In this document: positions 25,428-33,734 of the stretch, one piece after another
Layout: the number at the start of each line of letters is the position of its first letter
How positions within the stretch are numbered: the first letter of the stretch is position 1
Assembly: GCA_023257815.1 (NCBI GenBank)
Contig: JALRBJ010000001.1
Location: 1 to 64,000 of the forward strand
From: Candidatus Saccharimonadia bacterium
GTDB taxonomy: Bacteria; Patescibacteriota; Saccharimonadia; Saccharimonadales; Saccharimonadaceae
Direction: 5' to 3'
Length of the DNA: 64,000 nucleotides
The notes under the pieces: generated by a model
The model's database searches: none
What the model was told of the DNA's origin: nothing
Seen by the model: the letters and a program-made list of their open reading frames with translations, nothing else
Program-made: the position numbers and the translations under genes

Positions 25428-26332
25428 AACTCAGAACTACTCATAATATAGAGGACGTTACGGTGCTCGGAGTCGCTGAAGGAAGTCTTATTTGACTGAG
25501 CCGTGTCATTAATAGTATCAATTAAAAAGTCACCATCCGGACTTTTCGATTGCCTTGCTTCATTTTCGACTATTGTAGAAAGAATGGTCTCATAATCTGC
25601 TAGCTTGCAACACACAAGAAACTCAAATTTATTGTCAAGATTCACTGTGTTTAGGCTTCTTGATATTGTATTTTCTATCCGTTCAAGCATAACTTTGTAC
25701 TGAGGGTAAAGGTTGGTCTGTACCTTATTTTGATAAAAATTACTTTGCCCAATAATACAGTGAGTAAATAGATAGATCATGAGTAGTGTATCATCGGGAT
25801 TTTTACCGTAATGTGTTGCTTCGGCAAGAACACGATCAAGAAATTCATTCATATCTTTACCACGAGGGAAAAGAATGACCTCAACGAGATAAATGTAATT
25901 GATAGCATACGTAGAAAGTATCATCAGCGCTTTGGTATCGCTCATCAATTTATCTGATAGCTTGTAAAGCTCGTCGATTGAAATAAGCTTGAGAAGATCT
26001 TCGCGCGTATCAACGTCGTAGTGATAAAGTAAGTGCCTTACTCGAAATAGTGCAAGCATGCGACCGCGCAAAGAGGGATATTTGGCAAAATACGGAGCAC
26101 GACGTTCGGCAGCATTAATCTTCGCCTTTGGAGGATTGTCAATCAAATCCTTAAAGAATACTTCAGGATTTTCCGGTATCATTCTACTGCGGAGCTGGTC
26201 GAGTCTATCGACTGCTCTAGAATCTCTGGCCCAAGACCCAAGGCGTGATACAAAATGGAACTGTTTATCCCCGGGCAGGGAATCAAAATTGTCATAGTAA
26301 TACTTAGCTATGACATCTGCAAGACGGGCCAT
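25391..26332 (-). CDS. Unknown 313-aa protein in the ATP-grasp cluster
   Basis: Mostly alpha-helical, soluble-looking protein with no recognised motif. Features: an N-terminal basic/aromatic region (YYYDNFDSLPGDKQFHF), a helical centre with TYAINYIYLVEVILFPRG, and a Ser/Asn-rich C-terminus. It has AAGGAG 7 nt before the ATG, unusual for a first gene here. It runs against the flanking ATP-grasp genes: its 3' end overlaps the ligase at 24516 by 37 nt, and its promoter region is shared with the divergent rimB-like gene. It could be a substrate, regulator or partner of the ligases. Confidence 0.7.
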   Translation of the reverse strand: MARLADVIAKYYYDNFDSLPGDKQFHFVSRLGSWARDSRAVDRLDQLRSRMIPENPEVFFKDLIDNPPKAKINAAERRAPYFAKYPSLRGRMLALFRVRHLLYHYDVDTREDLLKLISIDELYKLSDKLMSDTKALMILSTYAINYIYLVEVILFPRGKDMNEFLDRVLAEATHYGKNPDDTLLMIYLFTHCIIGQSNFYQNKVQTNLYPQYKVMLERIENTISRSLNTVNLDNKFEFLVCCKLADYETILSTIVENEARQSKSPDGDFLIDTINDTAQSNKTSFSDSEHRNVLYIMSSSEFQPVTRSRSKLI

Positions 26333-26388
26333 TACTGCTCCTTATGATGCTTGATTATTTTTAACAACTATGCTATAATATAACATAA

Positions 26389-26868
26389 ATGACAGTAAAA
26401 AGTAAAGATAAGACGATCATTGGTCGTGCTGAGAGAGTAGTGTTTCCTACATGCGGTCGCGGCTTTCTTCATGCACGTATAGACACAGGAGCCAAAACAT
26501 CATCGATCTGGGCAACAGATATACAAGAGACTGATAATGGTCTGATCGTTCGTTTGACGGATCCAGAGTATGATATATATCAGCACATTCAAACATTTAA
26601 ACATTTCGATCGTGTTAGAGTAGCTAGTTCAATGGGTCACGAACAGATTCGCTATAAAGTAAAAATACCGATCATTATTAGGAGTCGCAAGATTATGGCA
26701 ACATTTACGCTTGCCGATCGTAGCACGCAGGTATATCCAGTATTGATCGGACGCAACACACTACAGGGAAAATTTATTGTTGATGTTTCCAAAGGTTCTC
26801 CGCTTAAAGAAAAAGAGCGGGAGCGATCAATGGTTTTACAGCAAGGTGTTAAAGAGGAGCATGTATGA
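26389..26868 (+). CDS. RimB-like retropepsin protease (COG4067)
   Basis: 159 residues. The hallmark is ARIDTGAKTSSIWA (residues ~29-42), the D-T-G-A aspartic-protease-like motif of the ATP-dependent zinc protease/RimB family (PF05618). Later VYPVLIGRNTLQGKFIVDV matches the family's second conserved block. In proteobacteria RimB trims the poly-glutamate tails that RimK adds to ribosomal protein S6. Here it lies directly before rimK with an ATGA overlap, supporting the same pairing. Promoter: extended -10 TGCTATAAT, 9 nt from the ATG. Confidence 0.88.
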   Translation: MTVKSKDKTIIGRAERVVFPTCGRGFLHARIDTGAKTSSIWATDIQETDNGLIVRLTDPEYDIYQHIQTFKHFDRVRVASSMGHEQIRYKVKIPIIIRSRKIMATFTLADRSTQVYPVLIGRNTLQGKFIVDVSKGSPLKEKERERSMVLQQGVKEEHV

Positions 26869-27770
26869 AAATCGCAATTTTAAGTAATGGTCCAGGTAAC
26901 TACACTACAAAACGCCTCAAGGAAGAAGCTAAAAAGCGTGGCCACGAAGTAAAGGTTATCAAATACAAAGATGCCTATACTGCAATTGAAAAAAATACAG
27001 CTACAGTTCGCTATAAAGGTGAAAGCCTGGAAAAGTTCGACGCCATCATTCCTCGAATTGCCCAAAGTTATACCAAATACGGTACTGCCATCGTGCGTCA
27101 GTTCGAATCACAGGGTACCTTCACGACTGCTAGTAGCTTGGCCATCAACCGTTCCCGCGATAAACTGCGCGCCTATCAAGTGCTTGCAAAAGCTGGCGTA
27201 GGGATTCCTAAGACCGTATTTGCTCGTGAGTCTGCTAGCTTCGATGACATCGTAGATCTTGCTGGCGGTACACCACTTATTATTAAGGTAGCGCGTGGAA
27301 CACACGGTAACGGCGTTGTACTTGCTGAAACGCCAAAGGCTGCTAAAGCCGTTATGCAGGCTTTCTATGTAGAAGGCGTGAACTTTTTGGTGCAGGAATT
27401 TGTTAAGGAATCTGCCGGTACGGATATTCGGGCGCTCGTAGTTGGTGGTCGCGTTGTAGCAAGTGTGAAGCGACAAAGCTTAGACGGTGATTTCCGTTCA
27501 AACACTCATCAAGGTGGCGAAGGTATCGCTGTTAAACTAACCGAAGAAGAGCGCAAAACTGCAATTAAGGCAGCGAAAGCTATGGGACTACCAATTTGTG
27601 GTGTAGATATGATGCGGAGCGAACGTGGCCCACTTGTGCTTGAGGTAAATTCGTCTGCAAGCATTAAGACGCCTGAATCGGTAACCAACCGAAATGTTGC
27701 CGAAAAGATAATTGAATACATTGAACAGAACGCTAAACGTCGCCCGAAAAAAGATAAAATCGGCGCGTAG
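26865..27770 (+). CDS. rimK: Ribosomal protein S6 glutamate ligase (RimK family)
   Basis: 301-residue ATP-grasp ligase closely following the E. coli RimK pattern: GGTPLIIKVARGTHGNGVVL, FLVQEFVKESAGTDIRALVV, GDFRSNTHQGGEG and GVDMMRSERGPLVLEVNSSA. RimK adds glutamates to the C-terminus of bS6 and can make free poly-glutamate. The S6 gene is not in this window, so the target is inferred. Coupled to the retropepsin gene by a 4-nt overlap. The C-terminus is basic (KRRPKKDK). Confidence 0.88.
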   Translation: MKIAILSNGPGNYTTKRLKEEAKKRGHEVKVIKYKDAYTAIEKNTATVRYKGESLEKFDAIIPRIAQSYTKYGTAIVRQFESQGTFTTASSLAINRSRDKLRAYQVLAKAGVGIPKTVFARESASFDDIVDLAGGTPLIIKVARGTHGNGVVLAETPKAAKAVMQAFYVEGVNFLVQEFVKESAGTDIRALVVGGRVVASVKRQSLDGDFRSNTHQGGEGIAVKLTEEERKTAIKAAKAMGLPICGVDMMRSERGPLVLEVNSSASIKTPESVTNRNVAEKIIEYIEQNAKRRPKKDKIGA

Positions 27771-27806
27771 CTTGCCTAAGTCATAAAGCTGTAGCATCAT
27801 GTACTT

Positions 27807-28292
27807 ATGGATGTTGCAGTGATTATTCTTGCGGTTGCGATTGTCTTGTTCGCATTAGCGTACTTCACCAAGCGTCGTTTTGGTGTGCTTGGGTTGGCGC
27901 TTGCGGCCGGTTCAATGCTTAGCAATCTTTGGGCGGCTAAGTTAACACCGATTGTGCGTGATGCTGGGTTAGTGATTCAGAACCCACCGCTTATTACTGT
28001 GGTCTCGGTTATGTTGGTTTTGTTGCCTGCAATAGTACTACTTTTTAGTGGCCCAAGCTATCATAAGATACATCAACGTATCATTGGGGCATTGTTATTC
28101 GCTGTTTTAGCGGCTGCGTTACTGGTAGAACCGCTTAGCTCTGCTATGGTACTAATTGGTGATGGTAAGCAAGTGTATGAGTTTGTAAATGATAATCGTG
28201 TATACATAATCACTGTTGGTTTGGTAATCGCATTAATCGATTTACTGAGTGTACATTCGACTCGTCGTGGTAAACACGGCGATAAGCATTGA
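27807..28292 (+). CDS. Four-TM membrane protein, possibly CvpA-like
   Basis: 161 residues with four to five hydrophobic helices (about 3-20, 25-45, 60-80, 90-110 and 128-145) and a basic tail (STRRGKHGDKH). CvpA-family proteins have similar size and layout, but no diagnostic motif is certain. It stands alone before tRNA-Lys. No function assigned. Confidence 0.65.
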   Translation: MDVAVIILAVAIVLFALAYFTKRRFGVLGLALAAGSMLSNLWAAKLTPIVRDAGLVIQNPPLITVVSVMLVLLPAIVLLFSGPSYHKIHQRIIGALLFAVLAAALLVEPLSSAMVLIGDGKQVYEFVNDNRVYIITVGLVIALIDLLSVHSTRRGKHGDKH

Positions 28293-28339
28293 CAATCTAC
28301 CTCTATTAAAGTACATTTTATAGAGTACAAATCTGCTGT

Positions 28340-28416
28340 GGGTCCATAGCTCAGCTGGTTAGAGCACCTGCCTTTTAAGCAGGGTGTCGTGGGTTCAAGC
28401 CCCACTGGACCCTCCA
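28340..28416 (+). tRNA. tRNA-Lys (anticodon TTT)
   Basis: Full cloverleaf. Acceptor GGGTCCA pairs with TGGACCC. D arm GCTCAGCTGGTTAGAGC. Anticodon stem CCTGC/GCAGG with loop CTTTTAA, anticodon TTT. T arm GTGGGTTCAAGCCCCAC. The 3' CCA is encoded (28414-28416). Confidence 0.97.
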
Positions 28417-28423
28417 TGAAAAC

Positions 28424-28450
28424 CGTCAGACCTTTTGGTCTGGCGTTTTT
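28424..28450 (+). terminator. Rho-independent terminator after tRNA-Lys
   Basis: CGTCAGACC (28424-28432), loop TTTT, GGTCTGGCG (28437-28445), then TTTTT. The stem has 9 bp with one G-T pair. Confidence 0.92.
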
Positions 28451-28495
28451 CATTACGAGCGTTCATGGATAAGAAGATAGAGTATAATCATGCTC

Positions 28496-28954
28496 ATGCT
28501 AAATAACAATGCGCATGGCTATATTAATCAGAGTCATTTGAATCGTAAAGATGATTATTTGTTTCGTATTTCAATCAAAGGGTTGATACGAAACAGTAAT
28601 GGGGATGTTCTGGTTGTTAAAGAAAGTGGCAGAGCTTGGTGGGATTTGCCTGGTGGTGGCATGGATCATGGTGAAGACATAAAGACTGCTATTAGTCGTG
28701 AACTTAACGAAGAGGTAAGTTTAAAAGGCAATTTTAGGTATAGAATTATCGCTACGGAAAATCCACATTTTTTGGAGCATGCAAATGTATGGCAAGTACG
28801 ACTAATATTTGAAGTCGTACCAGAGAATATGCTTTTTGCAGCAGGTGATGACGGTGATGAGGTAGTGTTTATCGATCCTAAAGAACTAAGAAATTCAGAT
28901 ATTCTTGCTGAACGTAGAGTTTACGAATATAGCAGCTATGCACCAATGGGTTAG
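28496..28954 (+). CDS. NUDIX hydrolase
   Basis: About 152 residues. The Nudix box is GGMDHGEDIKTAISRELNEE followed by V-S-L, fitting GX5EX7REUXEEXGU with S in place of the last G. Cleaves some nucleoside diphosphate derivative; substrate unknown. A TATAAT box at 28483-28488 overlaps the first in-frame ATG region, so the ATG at 28496, 7 nt after the -10, is chosen. Its end overlaps the comEC start by 17 nt. Confidence 0.88.
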   Translation: MLNNNAHGYINQSHLNRKDDYLFRISIKGLIRNSNGDVLVVKESGRAWWDLPGGGMDHGEDIKTAISRELNEEVSLKGNFRYRIIATENPHFLEHANVWQVRLIFEVVPENMLFAAGDDGDEVVFIDPKELRNSDILAERRVYEYSSYAPMG

Positions 28955-30407
28955 ACAGATAATTCATAAGCCCATTCATAGTTCTTGGACTATCGCTGTA
29001 ACATCGATTGGCATCGTACTTGGAGTTTGGCTGGCCAAAGAAATACCAGTTGGAGTATTTAGTTCAATTGGCTGGTTATTTACGGGGACAGGATTAGTAC
29101 TGCTTGCATTATGGCGTAGGGTAACTGTGTGGATAATCGCGGCCATTTTAGGTGGATTTGTGATCGGATTGTGGCGCGGATCTTATGTAGCGGCCGACCT
29201 GCATGCCTACGACAGGTTGATCGGTCGTGTAGTCATCATTCGCGGTACGGTTGCAGAGGATGTTGATACCAACAAACGTGGCCAACTAGTGCTACGACTC
29301 ACAAACGCAACTACCAATAGTGCATTGCTTAGCGGTACGATTTGGGTAACGACAGATAGTAAGAATCAGAAGATTCAGCGCAGTGATGTGATTACTATAA
29401 GCGCAAGATTAGACAAAGGCTTCGGTAATTTTGCTGCTACCGCTTATAGCGCAACGATTAAAAAGGTTGAAGCACCTGATATGCCTGACGTAGCACTAGC
29501 AATTCGCAATTGGTTTGGTGATGCTGCAAGGCTAGCAATTCCTGAGCCGCAATCTAGCTTAGGGCTTGGATATTTAGTTGGTCAAAGGCGTGGATTGCCG
29601 GCTGAACTTGACACTGCACTGCAGGCAGCTGGGCTAACTCATATCGTTGTTGCGAGTGGTTATAATCTAACAATTTTAGTACGACTAGCCCGTAGGGCTT
29701 TTGAGAAAGTGTCGAAGTATCTATCGTTACTGGCAGCACTGGGTATGGTTGGTTCATTTATTGCAATTACTGGCCTTAGTCCCAGCATGAGTAGAGCTGG
29801 GCTAATCGCTACCCTAAGTTTATTTGCCTGGTACTACGGTCGTCGATTCCACCCATTAGTCTTATTACCGTTTGCTATGGCAATTACCGTAGTATGGCAG
29901 CCAAGCTATGTGTGGGGTGATCTGGGGTGGCAGCTTAGTTTTGCAGCGTTTGCTGGAGTAATGGTTCTAGCTCCGTTACTCAATGCTTTCTTTTTTGGTG
30001 ATAAAAAAGAGAACACGCTGCGTCAAATCTTCATTGAAACGATTGCCGCACAGATCTTCACGTTGCCAATACTCTTACAGGCGTTTGGTCAGTTTAGTGT
30101 AATTGCTCCGATTGCAAATATGATAATCTTGCCGTTTGTACCACTTGCTATGTTGCTTACATTCATTGCTGGCATCGGTGGTTTAGCGGCACCTTCGATT
30201 GCAGAGTATATTGGCCTACCGGCTCGTGGGCTATTAGAATATATGACAAGCACAATCACATTTATGGGTAATATGCCATGGGCTGTACAGCCACTGCAGA
30301 TTGTTCCAACCGTAACGGTAGCAGTGTACGGATGTATTATATTCGGATGTTGGTATATGTGGCGAAAAACAAAGCTGTCGCTTGGCTCTACAAGCTTAGT
30401 GGAATAG
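28938..30407 (+). CDS. comEC: ComEC/Rec2 family DNA uptake channel
   Basis: 489 residues. N-terminal hydrophobic helices, an OB-like DUF4131 domain (IIRGTVAEDVDTNKRGQLVL) and the Competence domain with QAAGLTHIVVASGYNLTIL, the counterpart of the classical GL-H-x-x-x-S-G motif, then GLSPSMSRAGLIA and the rest of a 7-8 TM bundle. There is no C-terminal metallo-beta-lactamase domain, so this is the short form. With the type IV pilus genes it suggests DNA import, which would fit an organism unable to make nucleotides. The start is the ATG at 28938 inside the NUDIX gene; a TTG at 28905 is less likely. Confidence 0.9.
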   Translation: MHQWVRQIIHKPIHSSWTIAVTSIGIVLGVWLAKEIPVGVFSSIGWLFTGTGLVLLALWRRVTVWIIAAILGGFVIGLWRGSYVAADLHAYDRLIGRVVIIRGTVAEDVDTNKRGQLVLRLTNATTNSALLSGTIWVTTDSKNQKIQRSDVITISARLDKGFGNFAATAYSATIKKVEAPDMPDVALAIRNWFGDAARLAIPEPQSSLGLGYLVGQRRGLPAELDTALQAAGLTHIVVASGYNLTILVRLARRAFEKVSKYLSLLAALGMVGSFIAITGLSPSMSRAGLIATLSLFAWYYGRRFHPLVLLPFAMAITVVWQPSYVWGDLGWQLSFAAFAGVMVLAPLLNAFFFGDKKENTLRQIFIETIAAQIFTLPILLQAFGQFSVIAPIANMIILPFVPLAMLLTFIAGIGGLAAPSIAEYIGLPARGLLEYMTSTITFMGNMPWAVQPLQIVPTVTVAVYGCIIFGCWYMWRKTKLSLGSTSLVE

Positions 30408-30437
30408 CCCTTTTCAATCTGTTATAATACATCATTA

Positions 30438-31151
30438 ATGGCTGGTCATAATAAATGGTCTAAAATCAAACGCGACAAAGGCGTTAATGATGCGAAACGC
30501 GGTGCGGTATTCACACGCATTGGTAATCAAATCGCGATTGCTGCACGTAGTGGCACTGATCCTGATATGAATCCGGCACTGGCTATGGCGATCGAAAAAG
30601 CTCGCCAAGCAAACATGCCAAAAGAAAATATTCAGCGATCAATTGATCGTGTGGCTGACAAGGCAGCAGCGGCACTCGAAGAAATTACGTATGAAGGATA
30701 TGGTCCAGGCGGTATAGGAATTATTATTGAAACTGCGACCGACAACCGCAATCGTACACTACCTGAAGTTAAAACTGCATTAGTAAAAAACGGTGGACGT
30801 ATTGCCGATGCCGGCAGTGTGATGTTTCAGTTTGCACGTAAAGGCGTAATACGTGTAGCAACAAGTGGCGAAGATGCACTACTCACAATTCTTGATGCTG
30901 GTGCCGAAGATGCAATTGAAGAAGATGGCGAAATCGTTGTGTATACAGATCAAAAAGATCTAATGAGTGTTCGCAAGTTATTACTTGATGCCGGACTGAC
31001 TATTGAGGATGCTGAGCTGCAATACATTGCCAATACACCGACTGTAGTGAGCGACCAAGAGACCGTCGACAAAATAGAAAAAGTTCTTGATGCGCTTGAT
31101 GATGTGGACGATGTTGTGAACGTCCATACTAACGCCGATATTCAACTATAA
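30438..31151 (+). CDS. yebC: YebC/PmpR family regulator or translation factor
   Basis: 237 residues, full length. Family opening AGHNKWSKIKRDKGVNDAKR, then NMPKENIQRSIDRV, YEGYGPGGIGIIIETATDNRNRT and the C-terminal VYTDQKDLMSVRKLLLDAGL. Described as a DNA-binding regulator; recent work also links the family to ribosome stalling relief. TATAAT ends 9 nt before the ATG. Confidence 0.95.
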   Translation: MAGHNKWSKIKRDKGVNDAKRGAVFTRIGNQIAIAARSGTDPDMNPALAMAIEKARQANMPKENIQRSIDRVADKAAAALEEITYEGYGPGGIGIIIETATDNRNRTLPEVKTALVKNGGRIADAGSVMFQFARKGVIRVATSGEDALLTILDAGAEDAIEEDGEIVVYTDQKDLMSVRKLLLDAGLTIEDAELQYIANTPTVVSDQETVDKIEKVLDALDDVDDVVNVHTNADIQL

Positions 31152-31160
31152 AGTTGAAGC

Positions 31161-31190
31161 TTGACAGTACAACATTAATGCATGCATACT
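31161..31190 (+). promoter_or_regulatory. Promoter of the lamin-tail protein gene
   Basis: TTGACA (31161-31166), 18 nt, CATACT (31185-31190), with the ATG 8 nt downstream. A 6-bp dyad TTCAAC/GTTGAA (31141-31158) at the end of yebC lies just before it and may help end the upstream transcript. Confidence 0.7.
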
Positions 31191-31198
31191 GCTAGCAT

Positions 31199-33079
31199 AT
31201 GAAACGACTTGGGGTGGGTAGTATAGCAGTCGTGTTAGCTCTTTTTCTGGCTTTGCCTGCGCGCGCTCTTGATACTGTTCCTTCAAACGATAGTCCAGTA
31301 AAAATAAATGGCCCGTTGCTTATTACGGGTTATTCTTTTTCAGGGCATTCACTAAAATACATGCAGGTATTTAACTCATCAAGTACTGTTGTGTCACTTG
31401 ATGGCTGGCGGGTATCGGTTGAACAAACGGGTGGTCAGCAAGTTTACGCTGCCTTAGGTGGATTAGTTGCACCAAATAAATATATAACAGTGGCGAATGC
31501 GATTACACTACCAAATGCAACATTCACATTTACTGACGCTGTTTCACCAGCCGATCCAGTGCCACTCTCGTTATCGCTCTTGCCACCCATAGCTTTGAAT
31601 TACAGCAATGAAATTGTTTCTCCTACAATCACCACGTCGACACCACGTGTGGCTGGTACGCCGGCAACGTTTTATTTTAATCGCAATATATCGAGTTCAA
31701 CTGGCAATTATCTAACAACGTTTACGGCATTTGTGCCAACAGCGTCTTTTGGTGTTGTAAGTGACTCGCTGTATGTGGCGCCTACAGTACCTGGACTCGC
31801 TATTGTAGAGATCTATCCTGACTCACCAACGTGTTCGCCCTTTGCCTCATTCCCAGATTGTGGTGACTATGTAAAGCTTCACAATATGTCATCGACTTCT
31901 ATTGATTTATCAAAGTTTCGTTTACGCACGGGTTCGTCTGGTCAGTCATCAACGAGCACTAATACGACAATATTAAGCGGCAATCTGGCGCCAGGGAATT
32001 TTATGAGTTTCCCAATTACACTTAGTGGAAGCGGGAGTTGGGTATGGTTGGAGGACGTATATGGCACGACTCGATATGAGTCTTCGCTTGTATCATATTC
32101 ATCGAGTAGCGGATATGACAATCAGGCCTGGAGCTATAATGAACAGGCAAATCGCTGGGAGTGGACAATTTATCCCAAGCCTGGCAATGAGCCGAATCAA
32201 TTTGCTATTCCGGTAGCGATCAACCAATGTACGGGTATTCATATTAATGAGATAGCAGCTAACGTGGCAACAGAGGATCAATTTATTGAAATCTATAACC
32301 CCACGGCGGACACAATTAACCTAAATGGCTGTGCCTTGCAGACTAATCGCAGTACAAGCAAGTCGTATATTTTTGCAAATGAATCATTAGAACCAGGCCA
32401 ATACAGAACAGTTTACATAAAAGACACTGAACTTACACTTACCAAAACAACAACAGGAATAGTATATGCTTTATCTTCAGATTTATTAGCTGAAGTTGAT
32501 AGCATTTCATATGATGGTCTGACAGAAGGTTCATCGTTTGCTTACGTAAACGGAGTATGGGTGCAAAGCTATGGAGTTACACCAAACGAAGCAAACGTGT
32601 GGTTAGAGTATCTACCGTGTGATGATGGTTACTTTAGGAATACTGATACGGGTTTGTGTAATAAAGTTCAGATTGCGAGTTCACCAGCCGATTGCGGCGA
32701 AGGTAAATATAGAAGCACGGATACAAATCGGTGCCGCAACTTCGCTACAAGTGAATCACTGCTTGCGCCTTGTGCATCAAACCAGGAACGCAGTCCTGTG
32801 ACTAACCGCTGCCGAATCATAACCACAGCCAGTCAACTTACGCCGTGTAGTGCCAATCAAGAACGTAACCCTACAACGAACCGTTGTCGTAACAAAACAA
32901 CTAATACGGTAGCTGATTTTCCTATTAAAAACGAAGGTCAAGCTAAGCAGACTACACTTGGTTGGTTGGCATTTGCGGGTGTTGCAATCGTTGCAGTTGG
33001 CTACGCTTTATGGGAGTGGCGTCATGAAACGGGCATGTTTAGTAGACGACTCGTTCGGTTTGTGGCGCGTAGATTCTAA
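31199..33079 (+). CDS. Surface lamin-tail-domain protein with Cys repeats
   Basis: 626 residues. Signal-like N-terminus (GSIAVVLALFLALPARA, residues ~6-22). Lamin-tail-like beta domains: one near residues 35-110 (LLITGYSFSGHSLKYMQVFN), a second near 200-290 (LAIVEIYPDSPTC … GDYVKLHNMSSTSIDLS), a third near 350-430 (IHINEIAANVATEDQFIEIY). Then four short Cys repeats of the form C-x(5-6)-R-x4-T-x-x-C-R/N, for example CSANQERNPTTNRCRNK. One C-terminal TM helix (WLAFAGVAIVAVGYALWEW) and a basic tail anchor it. Probably a cell-surface adhesin or nucleic-acid-binding protein; exact role unknown. Confidence 0.8.
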   Translation: MKRLGVGSIAVVLALFLALPARALDTVPSNDSPVKINGPLLITGYSFSGHSLKYMQVFNSSSTVVSLDGWRVSVEQTGGQQVYAALGGLVAPNKYITVANAITLPNATFTFTDAVSPADPVPLSLSLLPPIALNYSNEIVSPTITTSTPRVAGTPATFYFNRNISSSTGNYLTTFTAFVPTASFGVVSDSLYVAPTVPGLAIVEIYPDSPTCSPFASFPDCGDYVKLHNMSSTSIDLSKFRLRTGSSGQSSTSTNTTILSGNLAPGNFMSFPITLSGSGSWVWLEDVYGTTRYESSLVSYSSSSGYDNQAWSYNEQANRWEWTIYPKPGNEPNQFAIPVAINQCTGIHINEIAANVATEDQFIEIYNPTADTINLNGCALQTNRSTSKSYIFANESLEPGQYRTVYIKDTELTLTKTTTGIVYALSSDLLAEVDSISYDGLTEGSSFAYVNGVWVQSYGVTPNEANVWLEYLPCDDGYFRNTDTGLCNKVQIASSPADCGEGKYRSTDTNRCRNFATSESLLAPCASNQERSPVTNRCRIITTASQLTPCSANQERNPTTNRCRNKTTNTVADFPIKNEGQAKQTTLGWLAFAGVAIVAVGYALWEWRHETGMFSRRLVRFVARRF

Positions 33080-33093
33080 CGTATACTGCTAAC

Positions 33094-33567
33094 ATGAGAA
33101 TCATTGGCATAGACCCTGGCACAGGCATTCTAGGATTTGGTGTAATTGAAGTAAGTGGCAGTACACCAAAATTTGTAACGGCTGGTGTAGTGCGTACCCC
33201 GCCGCATACACCGCTAGATGAGCGGCTTGAAGAAATCTATGATGGATTAACTGAAATCATAACCGAGACGAAGCCGGACGTAATGAGTATTGAAAAGTTG
33301 TTCTTTGCACGTAACGTCACAACTGCTATGAGTGTAAGTCACGCACGTGGTGTGGCGATGTTAGCTGGCCGCAAAGCAAAACTGTCAATTGCCGAATATA
33401 CCCCGTTGCAGATCAAACAGACGTTGACTGGTTACGGCAAGGCTGACAAGAAACAAGTACAAGAAATGGTACGCTTGCAGCTTGGGCTTAAAGAAGTACC
33501 CAAACCGGATGATGCTGCCGATGCTTTAGCGGCAGCAATTACTCATTTAATGATGAGTCGAATTTAG
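33094..33567 (+). CDS. ruvC: Holliday junction endonuclease RuvC
   Basis: 157 residues. RNase H-like fold with the catalytic acids: IIGIDPGTG (D7), SIEKLFFARN (E near 68), and a C-terminal KPDDAADALAAAITH (two D). Resolves Holliday junctions produced by RuvAB, both encoded about 3 kb downstream. TATACT ends 6 nt before the ATG. Confidence 0.96.
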   Translation: MRIIGIDPGTGILGFGVIEVSGSTPKFVTAGVVRTPPHTPLDERLEEIYDGLTEIITETKPDVMSIEKLFFARNVTTAMSVSHARGVAMLAGRKAKLSIAEYTPLQIKQTLTGYGKADKKQVQEMVRLQLGLKEVPKPDDAADALAAAITHLMMSRI

Positions 33568-33612
33568 ACTTAGCTCCTTTCAGCCAAATATCAGCCAGCT
33601 ACACTATAGTGA

Positions 33613-33705
33613 TTTCGTGGCGGTAGGCCAATTGGTTAGGAGGGTGGTTACTCCTTACCGCGCTTGAGTAGTCGCTGTTACCTACCCTCGCAGCGGCTAC
33701 TTGAT
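33613..33705 (+). ncRNA. Candidate structured RNA upstream of pbp1A
   Basis: Stem 1: GCGGTAGG (33620-33627) pairs with CC-t-TACCGC (33653-33661). Stem 2: GTAGTCGCTG (33668-33677) pairs with CAGCGGCTAC (33691-33700), 10 bp with one G-T. The 13-nt loop of stem 2 contains CCTACCCTC, complementary to GGTAGG in stem 1 and to GAGGGTGG (33640-33647) by 8 bp, so alternative or pseudoknot pairings exist. A possible promoter TTTCAG … TACACT precedes it. It ends before the separate pbp1A promoter. It may be a free small RNA or a regulatory leader. No known class recognised. Confidence 0.5.
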
Positions 33706-33720
33706 TTATGATGATTTTGC

Positions 33721-33726
33721 TATACT
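33721..33726 (+). promoter_or_regulatory. Extended -10 promoter of pbp1A
   Basis: TGCTATACT (33719-33727 region), with the -10 at 33721-33726 and the ATG 8 nt further on, giving a nearly leaderless transcript. No good -35 is seen; TTGATT lies only 14 nt upstream. Confidence 0.6.
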
Positions 33727-33734
33727 AGCTAGGT

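Noticed and set aside
33618-33703. tRNA-like segment (GGCCAATTGGTTAGGA resembles a D arm)
   Set aside because: No acceptor stem closing the cloverleaf, no T arm of the GGTTCRANYCC type and no plausible anticodon arm. Kept only as a structured RNA candidate.
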